Shown here: piece by piece, positions 6,402 to 12,007 of the stretch
Layout: each line of letters opens with the position of its first letter
How positions within the stretch are numbered: position 1 is the stretch's first letter
From: ZC4RG20 sp035760685
GTDB taxonomy: Bacteria; Pseudomonadota; Gammaproteobacteria; Steroidobacterales; Rariloculaceae
NCBI GenBank assembly: GCA_035760685.1
Contig: DASTSM010000246.1
Location: forward strand, 1-12,007
DNA: 12,007 nt
Direction: 5' to 3'
Program-made: the position numbers and the translations under genes
The notes under the pieces: generated by a model
Told to the model about the DNA's origin: nothing
The model's input: the letters and a program-made list of their open reading frames with translations, nothing else
Databases searched by the model: none

Positions 6402-7178
6402 ATGGATAACTCGCGCAATGTTCTGAAGGTCGTGGCCGGTGTGCTGCTGATGGTTTCGCTGCCGGCAGGTGCGCAGGTGCTCGGCGGCAGCCTCGGCGGC
6501 ACCGCGAGCGGGTCGCTCGGCGGCGTCGCGAGCGGGTCGCTCGGCGGCGAGCTCGGAGGCGTCGCGAGCGGGTCGCTCGGTGGCGGGCTCGGAGGCGCCG
6601 CGGGCGGGTCGCTCGGCGGCGGGCTCGGAGGCGCCGCGGGCGGGTCGCTCGGTGGCGGCCTTGGTGGCGCCGAGCTCGGCGGGGCAGCCACGGCTGCAGG
6701 CGACGCGAGCTCCGATGCGTCCGGCGCGCTCGACGCGACCCGCCATCACGCGCGCCGGGCCAGGAACGGGGCGCGTGCAACGGCCGGCGAGGCGGCGGTC
6801 GCGGCGCAGTCGCGATTCGACTCCACGCACGAGACGGCCGATGCGAGCGTTGCGACGGCGCAGTCGGCCGGCGCGCATGTCCGTCGGCGAGCCGCGCGTT
6901 CCGCGGCGCAAGCGAGCACGTCGGCGCGCGCGAGCACGTCGGCCGTGGAGCACGGCGCCGCACGAACGAGCTCGGAGCCGAGCGGCGGTCTCACGATCGC
7001 AGGTGCAAGCGGCGCGCGCGCGGAGCAGCACGCCGCGGGTCGCAGCATCGTTGCTGAAGGTGCGGGCGGCTCGCGGACGCGTGCGGACCGTTCCGGGTTA
7101 CGCGACAGCACCTACGGCGCCGCTCGCGTGTCCGCGAAGAAGGACGAGCCGGCTCCGACGGAAGCTCCGGCACAGTAA
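6402..7178 (+). CDS. Secreted glycine-rich repeat protein, function unknown
   Basis: A 258-residue protein that I do not recognise. Residues 1-24 form a signal peptide (NVLKVVAGVLLMVSLPAGA then Q). Residues 27-94 are tandem 12-residue units of the type LGGGLGGAAGGS, with one shortened 8-residue unit (LGGVASGS). The remaining 160 residues are low-complexity, rich in Ala, Ser, Arg, Thr and His (for example RHHARRARNGARATAGEAAVA, and a duplicated ASTSAR block), ending in KKDEPAPTEAPAQ. No cysteine, transmembrane helix or enzymatic motif is visible. It looks like a disordered or flexible extracytoplasmic structural protein. The start is supported by GGAG seven bases upstream. It lies 102 bp after the S8 peptidase on the same strand and is closed by a good terminator, so cotranscription with the peptidase is possible. 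Confidence 0.75.
   Translation: MDNSRNVLKVVAGVLLMVSLPAGAQVLGGSLGGTASGSLGGVASGSLGGELGGVASGSLGGGLGGAAGGSLGGGLGGAAGGSLGGGLGGAELGGAATAAGDASSDASGALDATRHHARRARNGARATAGEAAVAAQSRFDSTHETADASVATAQSAGAHVRRRAARSAAQASTSARASTSAVEHGAARTSSEPSGGLTIAGASGARAEQHAAGRSIVAEGAGGSRTRADRSGLRDSTYGAARVSAKKDEPAPTEAPAQ
6480..6683 (+). repeat. 36-bp tandem repeats coding LGGxLGGxAxGS units
   Basis: About five imperfect copies of a 36-bp unit encode the glycine-rich part of the gene at 6402. Two adjacent copies (around 6582-6653) are nearly identical at the DNA level, and one copy is shortened by 12 bp, as expected from replication slippage. Copy number is likely to vary between strains. Confidence 0.8.
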
Positions 7179-7198
7179 TCCGATCTAGTGCGACGACG

Positions 7199-7226
7199 AG
7201 CCGGGCGGACGCGAGTCCGCCCGGCT
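7199..7226 (+). terminator. Intrinsic terminator after the glycine-rich gene
   Basis: AGCCGGGCGGAC (7199-7210) and GTCCGCCCGGCT (7215-7226) form a perfect 12-bp stem around a GCGA tetraloop, followed by TTCTTG. It lies 20 bp after the stop codon, so it ends the peptidase/glycine-rich transcription unit and isolates the sdpR-like gene. Confidence 0.8.
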
Positions 7227-7312
7227 TCTTGTCGCGCTTTGCGTGAGCCGCTTCTCGATCTCCCTCGTCGACACGATTCTGCGATGCGGGCGCCTCCGGG
7301 CTTGATTTGTAT

Positions 7313-7328
7313 TTTGATATCTATCAAA
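7313..7328. promoter_or_regulatory. Palindromic operator candidate for the SdpR-type repressor
   Basis: TTTGATA (7313-7319) and TATCAAA (7322-7328) are a perfect 7-bp inverted repeat with a TC spacer. It ends 10 bp before the repressor ATG, inside a roughly 35-bp AT-rich island. ArsR-type dimers bind such dyads over their own promoters, so autorepression is the natural reading. I could not fit a convincing -35/-10 pair. Confidence 0.6.
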
Positions 7329-7338
7329 CTCTAAAACC

Positions 7339-7629
7339 ATGGCGGCGCAGGACGTGTTCAAAGCGCTGGCTGACCCGAGCCGGCGCAAGATTCTGAAGCT
7401 CCTGCAAGGCGGCTCGAAGAGCGCGGGAGAGATCGCGGCGCATTTCGACATGACGAAAGGCTCGCTGTCGTACCACTTCAATCTGCTCAAAGCGGCCGAT
7501 CTCGTCCGTTGCGAGCGGCGCGGGCAAAGCCAGGTCTATTCGCTCAACACCACCGTCTTCGAAGAAGTGGCAGCCATGATGTTCGACTTGTTCAAGGGCG
7601 CGCGCCCGCGAGGCAAGCATGACGCGTAA
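7339..7629 (+). CDS. ArsR/SdpR-family winged-helix transcriptional repressor
   Basis: A 96-residue winged-helix repressor of the SdpR branch of the ArsR family. It begins MAAQDVFKALADPSRRKILKLLQGG (the helix 1-2 pattern typical of SdpR-like proteins). The recognition region is AGEIAAHFDMTKGSLSYHFNLLKAADL at about residues 30-56, and the wing is VRCERRGQSQVYSLN at about 57-71. No metal-binding CxC pair is present, consistent with an SdpR rather than a metal-sensor role. In Bacillus subtilis, SdpR represses sdpRI and is drawn to the membrane by SdpI when the SdpC toxin is present. Here the gene overlaps an SdpI-type gene by 11 bp, which supports the same circuit. No Shine-Dalgarno is visible before the ATG; the operator-like palindrome sits there instead, so the transcript may have a very short leader. 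Confidence 0.9.
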   Translation: MAAQDVFKALADPSRRKILKLLQGGSKSAGEIAAHFDMTKGSLSYHFNLLKAADLVRCERRGQSQVYSLNTTVFEEVAAMMFDLFKGARPRGKHDA

Positions 7630-8302
7630 GACGACGAGCTTCGACTGGACGACGATCTTCGGCTGCGCTCTGACCGTGGCGTGCTTTGCCGCAGCGGCCA
7701 TGCTTTACGACAAGCTGCCGGGCATGTTGCCCGTGCACTGGGGGCTACACGGCAATGCCAATCGCTTCATGGCCAAGCCGTGGGGCGTCTACATCTATCC
7801 GATCATCGTCGGCGCGATGCTGATATTGAAGGTCGTGCTGCCGGCGATCTCGCCGCGCGCCTTTGCCATCGAGCCGTTCAAGCGCACTTTCAACATTCTG
7901 ATGACGGCACTCTTGCTCTTCAGCGCGTACTTGATGGGCGTCGTCTACGCGCACGCGCTTGGGGCGGATATTCCGGTCGGCCGAGCGGTAATTGCCGGGC
8001 TGGGCGCCCTGTTCGTCGTGATCGGCAACTTCCTCGGCAAGGTCACGAAAAACTTCTTCATCGGCATCAGAACGCCGTGGACGCTTGCGAACGATGACGT
8101 GTGGTTCAAGACCCATCGGCTCGGGGGCTGGCTCATGGTGCTTTGCGGGTTCGTCACGATCGCGGTCGCGATCCTCGGTCGATTCTATCCGGCCATGATC
8201 GCGGCACTTGGAATCGCGATCGTCGTGCCCGTCGTCTATTCCCTTGTTCTTGGTCTCCGCCTCGATCGCGCGGACAAGCACGATGAGCTGAAGGACGGCT
8301 AG
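7619..8302 (+). CDS. SdpI family membrane protein (DUF1648 plus SdpI domain)
   Basis: A 227-residue integral membrane protein with about six to seven hydrophobic helices. The N-terminal half has the DUF1648 pattern (YDKLPGMLPVHWGLHGNANRF at about residues 30-50, then a long hydrophobic stretch YIYPIIVGAMLILKVVLPAI). The C-terminal half has the SdpI signature NFFIGIRTPWTLANDDVWFKTH at about 143-164, followed by two hydrophobic segments. In B. subtilis, SdpI is both immunity protein to the SdpC toxin and the receptor that sequesters SdpR. The start overlaps the sdpR-like gene by 11 bp, with a GAGG site inside that gene, so the two are coupled. No sdpC, sdpA or sdpB gene is in the window, so immunity versus another membrane-stress role is open. 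Confidence 0.9.
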   Translation: MTRKTTSFDWTTIFGCALTVACFAAAAMLYDKLPGMLPVHWGLHGNANRFMAKPWGVYIYPIIVGAMLILKVVLPAISPRAFAIEPFKRTFNILMTALLLFSAYLMGVVYAHALGADIPVGRAVIAGLGALFVVIGNFLGKVTKNFFIGIRTPWTLANDDVWFKTHRLGGWLMVLCGFVTIAVAILGRFYPAMIAALGIAIVVPVVYSLVLGLRLDRADKHDELKDG

Positions 8303-8350
8303 CTGGAGGACGGATAGCGATAGTCTCCGCGGCCGGCATTGTCGAAGGCG

Positions 8351-10774
8351 TCAGAGTCCGGCGCGATCCAGCACCTGCTGCCTGTAGTACTGCGACATGC
8401 CCTCGGCCGCGTCGCGGACGGCGGCGCGCACTCCATCCGTCGCGCCGCCGTTGGCGAGCACGTCGCGAAGCGCCGCGGCCTTGTAGTAGTCGGAGTCCAT
8501 GCCTCGAATCAGCTTCACGGCCGACAAAAGATCGGGCTCGGCCAGAGACGCGCCGAGCAGATCGCCGATGACCGAGGCGCGGTAATAGTCGGAGTCGAGG
8601 TCGTCGAAGAGCGGCAGCAACGCCGATGCTTGCGGCGTCCCGAGGCCGCGGCCGGCGATGAGCTTGATCGCGGACGTGCGGTAGAAGTCGGAGTCCATCT
8701 GCCGAACGATGGAGTCGACGCCCGTCAGGTCCGTGCCCTTCGGCGCCGCCTCGACGAGCGCGCCGAGGACTTGGTAACGGTAGTAGTCCGAGTCCATCGA
8801 CTTCAGCACGCTGAGAACGGCTGCTGTTTGATCGGGCGTCAGCGAGCCGTCGGCCAAAGCTTTGATTGCGGTCGCGCGGTAGTAGTCAGAGCTCATACGA
8901 CCGATCATGCCGACTACCGCGTCCCGCTCCTGCTCGTTCTCGAGCCGGCCCTGCCGGATCACTCCGGCCAACACCTGGGACGCATAGTAGTCGGACTCGC
9001 TGAGACGGGCCGCCTGGCGGATGAGACTCAGGCGCTCGGCGGCGGATAGATGCTTCGCGTCGAGCAAACCGGCGTAATACCTCGAGCGCGCATAGTCGCC
9101 GGGCATCTGCGCGGTCTCCGCGAGAACAGCGGCCGGACCGCCCTGCTCCAGGAGACGCGGCAGCCGGGCGTCGATGCCCACTGCCGTTCGCCGGTCCACG
9201 TCTATGAGAAAGCGAGCAAGCCACTGCCGGCCGGCGGCGTCCCAGTCGTGCGGATGCCCGTCCACCTCGTAGGTGCGTACGAGCGAATCGCCGTCGTTTC
9301 TGATCTCGAGGCGGCGCCGCACGCCGTCGATCTCCGTATCCAGCTGGAAGGTGCCGTCCCGGTCGATGCTCGCGACGTCGGTGAAGTCGTCGTTGAATTC
9401 GACGCGGCCGTCGACGCGAAGATCGATCTCGCAGCCGGGGCCGCCGATGCGCAAGCGCCATCGGCGATCGCCGTTGTGCTCGCTCATCGAGTCGGAGTTG
9501 TGGACGGCTTTCCCGCTGCAGAGGCCCGCCGCGGGCTGCGACGCCTCGGCTGTCGCGGCCACGTCGGCCTGCTGGGCTTTCGCGCTTGCGGCCGCCGACG
9601 CCTCGGGCGGCGTCGTGGGTTGGGCGGTCTCTTGGGCACGAGCGGCCGGTTGCGCGGCACCGAGCGCCGCGACGATCACCGTCATCGAGAGCGTCACGAC
9701 AGCCGCGCGAGCGCGACTCAGCGGAGCACGGCGCCTTGCCGGATCGAGCAGGCAAACGATGCGCGCGTGTAGCCGCGACGGTGTGACGATCGCGAGCGCA
9801 GCGGATGGCGACGCAGGACTCGCATGCCGGCGCACGAGCGCCAGGAGCCCGGAGGCGTAGTCGCTCGGCCGCGCGCCCGTTCGCAGCACTTCGTCGTCGC
9901 ACGCACGTTCGCGCAGCATCGCGACGCGTGCGGCGACGGCCCATGCGAGCGGGTTGAACCAGTAGATCGCACAAGCCACGTGACACAAGAGCTGACCCGC
10001 TACGTCCCATCTGGCGATGTGGGCCAGCTCGTGTCGCAGGACGTCGCGGGCCACGGACGGCGGCCACTCCGCGGCGTCCTCGGGCAGGATGAGCGTCGAC
10101 CTCACGACGCCGGTCACGATCGGCATGCTCACGTCCGCGCCGGTCCGCAGCGCCACGCGCCGGCGCAGACCGAGCTCGCGGCGGACGTCGGCGATCAGCG
10201 CGCGCAAGCGAGGATCGGTGAGCAATGCGGCGCCGCGAACCATCCGCTGCATACGCAGGTGGCTCTTGAGCAGGCGAGCGGCGAGGACGAGCGCGCCTGC
10301 CGCCCAGAGTGCGGCCGTCAGCCGGAGAAACAGCGTCGCTTCGTCTAGGGGCGATGCCGGTCGGGCGGCGTCGAATGCGTCGATCGGAAGGGACGTCGGC
10401 GTTTTCGCAGTGACCATCGCGGGCCGATCCGGCGTAGGCGGGGCGGTCGGATCCTGCGTCGCTGCGGCCGCGGCGGGGCGGACGGCCGCGGACCGCGCCG
10501 GCGGAGCTTCGATGGCGCTCGCGCCGCTCGAGCGATCGGCCGCCGTCGCGGCGTTTCGCGCCCGGCTTTGCGTGCCGGCAGCGGGAAGAACGTGCAGATC
10601 CCAGGACGGTAGCAGCCACGCCGCGGCCGGCAGCGCGAGGCTGCCGGCGAGTGCCGCCGTCAGCACGAGAGCCTGGACGGACGCGGCCCGGCGGCGCACG
10701 AGCACGGCGACGACGGCGCCTGCAATGAACAACACGAAGCTTCTCGCGAGAATATCGAGCAGGACGCCGGTCAT
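8351..10774 (-). CDS. M56 (BlaR1-like) membrane metallopeptidase with C-terminal SDYYR repeat sensor
   Basis: An 807-residue protein. Hydrophobic helices lie at about residues 5-25, 33-55, 150-170 and 357-374. Between helices 3 and 4 is the cytoplasmic zinc peptidase with H248-E-L-A-H252 and the downstream E289-RACDDE motif, as in BlaR1/MecR1. The loop between helices 2 and 3 is a long Ala/Pro/Thr-rich linker. After helix 4 the protein lacks any visible penicillin-binding SxxK domain. Instead there is a beta-rich segment (about 435-545, RWRLRIGG ... GVRRRLEIRNDGDSLVRTYEVDG) and then HEAT-like units marked by (M/L)DSDYYR to the C terminus. Family logic is that the sensor activates the peptidase, which inactivates the BlaI-type repressor encoded just upstream. 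Start 10774 was chosen over an in-frame upstream ATG because GGGAG lies eight bases before it and the helix follows directly. The ligand is unknown. Confidence 0.9.
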   Translation of the reverse strand: MTGVLLDILARSFVLFIAGAVVAVLVRRRAASVQALVLTAALAGSLALPAAAWLLPSWDLHVLPAAGTQSRARNAATAADRSSGASAIEAPPARSAAVRPAAAAATQDPTAPPTPDRPAMVTAKTPTSLPIDAFDAARPASPLDEATLFLRLTAALWAAGALVLAARLLKSHLRMQRMVRGAALLTDPRLRALIADVRRELGLRRRVALRTGADVSMPIVTGVVRSTLILPEDAAEWPPSVARDVLRHELAHIARWDVAGQLLCHVACAIYWFNPLAWAVAARVAMLRERACDDEVLRTGARPSDYASGLLALVRRHASPASPSAALAIVTPSRLHARIVCLLDPARRRAPLSRARAAVVTLSMTVIVAALGAAQPAARAQETAQPTTPPEASAAASAKAQQADVAATAEASQPAAGLCSGKAVHNSDSMSEHNGDRRWRLRIGGPGCEIDLRVDGRVEFNDDFTDVASIDRDGTFQLDTEIDGVRRRLEIRNDGDSLVRTYEVDGHPHDWDAAGRQWLARFLIDVDRRTAVGIDARLPRLLEQGGPAAVLAETAQMPGDYARSRYYAGLLDAKHLSAAERLSLIRQAARLSESDYYASQVLAGVIRQGRLENEQERDAVVGMIGRMSSDYYRATAIKALADGSLTPDQTAAVLSVLKSMDSDYYRYQVLGALVEAAPKGTDLTGVDSIVRQMDSDFYRTSAIKLIAGRGLGTPQASALLPLFDDLDSDYYRASVIGDLLGASLAEPDLLSAVKLIRGMDSDYYKAAALRDVLANGGATDGVRAAVRDAAEGMSQYYRQQVLDRAGL
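8383..9012 (-). repeat. 99-bp periodic repeats encoding SDYYR units of the M56 sensor
   Basis: The Ser of the SDYY motif falls at residues 594, 629, 662, 695, 728, 761 and (as SQYY) 794 of the M56 protein, giving spacings of 35 and then 33 five times. A degenerate RSRYY unit sits about 30 residues before the first. The units match at the motif but diverge between motifs, so this is an old protein repeat rather than recent DNA duplication. Confidence 0.85.
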
Positions 10775-10778
10775 CTCA

Positions 10779-11183
10779 CTATCTCCCTTCGCGCATGGCG
10801 CGCTTGATGAGCGCCTGTAGCTGTTGGAGCTCTTCCTTCGAGAGCTTCGCATCGGGCAGATCGAACAGAGCCGTCGCCGCGTCTGCCGGCGAGCCGGCGA
10901 AGAACGTTCGCACGACCTCGGAGAGCGCCCGCTGTCTCGCCTCGGCCGCGGAGACGACGGGAACGTACACGTAGCGCAGGCCGTCCTGTTTGTGCTTCAA
11001 GTGGCCCTTCTCCTCGAGCAGGTTCAGCATGCCGCGGACGGCCGAGTAGGAAGGCGGATCGGGCAGCTCGGCGCGGACCTGGGCGACGGTCGCCTTTTCC
11101 AGGCGATAGACGGTCTCGAGGATTTGACGTTCGCGGCGCCCGAGGTCGCTGGGGGTGGTTCTGGGTGCGTTGGGCTTCGGCAT
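10779..11183 (-). CDS. BlaI/MecI/CopY-type winged-helix repressor
   Basis: A 134-residue repressor of the BlaI/MecI (penicillinase repressor) family. The N-terminal winged helix is LGRRERQILETVYRLEKATVAQVRAELP, then SYSAVRGMLNLLEEKGHLKHKQDGLRYVYVPVV (about residues 14-78). The C-terminal dimerisation helices are RQRALSEVVRTFFAGSPADAATALF, then SKEELQQLQALIKRAMREG. BlaI proteins bind dyads over their own promoter and are cleaved when the partner M56 peptidase is activated. The stop codon is four bases before the M56 start, whose ribosome-binding site lies inside this gene's last codons, so they are coupled. ATG 11183 is preferred over a TTG two codons upstream. No beta-lactamase gene is adjacent, so antibiotic resistance should not be assumed. 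Confidence 0.92.
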   Translation of the reverse strand: MPKPNAPRTTPSDLGRRERQILETVYRLEKATVAQVRAELPDPPSYSAVRGMLNLLEEKGHLKHKQDGLRYVYVPVVSAAEARQRALSEVVRTFFAGSPADAATALFDLPDAKLSKEELQQLQALIKRAMREGR

Positions 11184-11202
11184 TTGCAAGCTGCCAATCG
11201 GT

Positions 11203-11245
11203 TAGCACGTGTCAGTACACTAGCACCTACCGGTCGCGGCGGCAA
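11203..11245 (-). promoter_or_regulatory. Promoter and operator of the blaI-like/M56 operon
   Basis: On the minus strand, TTGCCG (11245-11240) and TAGTGT (11222-11217) are 17 bases apart, a plausible sigma70-type promoter. The -10 overlaps the dyad GTGTCAGTACAC at 11209-11220 (arms GTGT and ACAC, near-symmetric centre). The dyad is bracketed by direct TAGCAC repeats at 11203-11208 and 11221-11226. Overlap of a dyad with the -10 is what a BlaI-type autorepressor site should look like. Confidence 0.55.
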
Positions 11246-11329
11246 GCGCGAAGCGATCGTTCGAGCATTTCAGATCATTCGGCGGCGTCGTTCGGCCGTC
11301 GCGTGCGCACAGAATCCGGTTATGCTCGG

Positions 11330-12007
11330 CTACCTTCTGCGCCGCCTCGCTCTCGGCCGGCGCCCGCTTGCCGATGTGCCGTCCGTCCCGTTCGAGTTCC
11401 CGTGCGCTTCGCCGGACCCTGGAACCGCGAGAGTGTCCGCGGATGATTCGAGCGCCCACCCACGCGCCGCATCCGCCGCCGCTCGAACGATGGGGCCGAG
11501 CCGGTCGGCCGGCAACGCGCCGCTCCAACCCGGCGGCGCGCCGAGCTGACGGAGCAACGCGCCGGACACCGGCGGCGCGTCGAAAAAGAAGTGCAGCGTG
11601 GGGAGCGTGTCTCTCAACCGGTCGTAGTCCGCGCTCGCGACGCGGCCGAGGGATACGGTCGCGACTTCGCTGCGCCCCACTGCGTCACGCCCCACTTCGC
11701 TGTGCGCGGCTTCACTGCGCGCGACTCCGGGCCGCCCAACGTCGCGGCGCTTGGCGTCGCGGCGCTTGGCGTCGCCGCGCCTTGAGGTCGATTTCTTCCC
11801 AGCCGCGGAGCCCGCCTCGTCCGCAGACTCCGCATCGCGCGCACGCGCCGCCCGCAGCGTCTCGAGCACCTGCGCCCTGGATCGTCCGCGCAGCTCGAAG
11901 AGCAGGAACGGATCGCGATCGAACGCCTCGCCGAGCACGAAGTGGACGGCCGCGACGTGCTTGCAGGGATTCGCGTCGTCCGGGCAGCTGCAGTCCGTGC
12001 GAAGATC
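11330..12007 (-). CDS. SWIM zinc-finger protein, C-terminal part (5' end beyond window)
   Basis: The frame enters at 12007 and reads at least 225 residues to the TAG at 11330. Near the entry is the SWIM motif CSCPDDANPCKHVAAVHF (CxC...CxH, at 11957-11992), then LGEAFDRDPFLLFELRGRSR, which is typical of SWIM proteins encoded beside SNF2-type helicases. SWIM fingers bind DNA or proteins, and the partner here lies outside the window if present. A low-complexity Arg/Asp/Ser-rich linker (about 11650-11842, with repeated AKRRD) separates this from a C-terminal piece (LHFFFDAPPVSGALLRQLGAPPGW ... RAAADAARGWALE), which resembles the end of the same family. The extreme tail is Arg-rich (RPRARRRRR). 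The gene's start and N-terminal domain are not visible. Confidence 0.85.
   Translation of the reverse strand, partial: DLRTDCSCPDDANPCKHVAAVHFVLGEAFDRDPFLLFELRGRSRAQVLETLRAARARDAESADEAGSAAGKKSTSRRGDAKRRDAKRRDVGRPGVARSEAAHSEVGRDAVGRSEVATVSLGRVASADYDRLRDTLPTLHFFFDAPPVSGALLRQLGAPPGWSGALPADRLGPIVRAAADAARGWALESSADTLAVPGSGEAHGNSNGTDGTSASGRRPRARRRRR
11741..11780 (-). repeat. 15-bp tandem repeat in the SWIM gene linker
   Basis: The unit GTCGCGGCGCTTGGC occurs at 11741-11755 and 11756-11770, followed by a degenerate partial copy to about 11780. It encodes the repeated AKRRD of the linker on the minus strand and keeps the frame. Confidence 0.75.

Noticed and set aside
6387..7031. Open frames on the opposite strand of the glycine-rich gene with repeated ERPARGASEPA-type sequence
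   Set aside because: The repeats are the reverse reading of the 36-bp units. Only the plus-strand frame has a signal peptide, a Shine-Dalgarno and a terminator placed after its stop.
8292..8318. AGGACGG(C/A)TAGC direct repeat, 15 bp apart, around the sdpI-like stop
   Set aside because: Two 12-bp near copies are most simply a small local duplication. There is no hairpin, target-site pair or gene attached to it.
8383..9012. Regular ~99-bp spaced motif considered as a CRISPR-like array
   Set aside because: The spacing follows codons of the M56 gene, conserved bases are limited to the SDYYR codons, and the frame is open throughout.
8886..10619. Long open frame of 577 codons on the minus strand
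   Set aside because: It lies wholly inside the M56 gene in another frame of the same strand. Its product is Arg-rich nonsense, as expected from GC-rich DNA, while the M56 frame carries the HELAH and SDYYR motifs.
10779..11183. Beta-lactam resistance locus
   Set aside because: The BlaI/M56 pair lacks an adjacent beta-lactamase, and the receptor lacks a penicillin-binding sensor domain.
10824..11549. Open frame of 241 codons opposite the blaI-like gene
   Set aside because: It runs antisense through the repressor, its promoter and into the SWIM gene. No domain is recognisable, and the minus-strand frame has a clear winged-helix protein.

Overview
The window is dense, very GC-rich bacterial DNA with strong third-position GC bias, short intergenic gaps and no tRNA, rRNA, CRISPR or insertion sequence that I can see. 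The gene families (group-type ECF sigma/anti-sigma pair, S8 peptidase with prodomain, SdpR/SdpI, BlaI/M56, DUF2200, small VOC and DHFR-like enzymes) and the signal peptides suggest a high-GC Gram-negative bacterium, most likely a proteobacterium (gammaproteobacterial Xanthomonadales/Steroidobacterales-like, or a sphingomonad-like relative). That placement is inference from gene content, not from a marker gene.

Left part (1-3484): a DUF2200 gene reads leftward off the window edge. Facing away from it is a tight three-gene run: a DHFR/RibD-C-like reductase, a PhnB/VOC-fold protein and a second DHFR/RibD-C-like reductase, ending in a 10-bp hairpin. A secreted serine esterase of the PHB-depolymerase/prolyl-oligopeptidase type follows and is separated by a strong GC hairpin from the convergent genes to its right.

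Middle part (3536-7226): a leftward, translationally coupled ECF sigma factor and membrane anti-sigma factor are divergent from a secreted S8 (subtilisin-like) peptidase. The peptidase is followed by a secreted glycine-rich repeat protein with an intrinsic terminator. The sigma gene has a candidate ECF-type autoregulatory promoter. The shared arrangement suggests an envelope or secretion stress module, but the regulatory link is inferred.

Right part (7313-12007): an overlapping SdpR-type repressor and SdpI-type membrane protein sit behind a perfect palindrome, without any SdpC toxin gene in view. Convergent to them is a BlaI-type repressor and an M56 (BlaR1-like) membrane metallopeptidase whose periplasmic sensor is not a penicillin-binding domain but a beta-rich segment plus tandem 33-residue SDYYR repeats. 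A SWIM zinc-finger protein runs in from the right edge.

Taken together, the stretch 3.5-11.2 kb holds three consecutive membrane-linked transcription switches (anti-sigma release, repressor sequestration at the membrane, repressor proteolysis). The most unusual items are the repeat sensor of the M56 protein, the ECF/S8/glycine-rich cluster and the toxin-less SdpRI pair.
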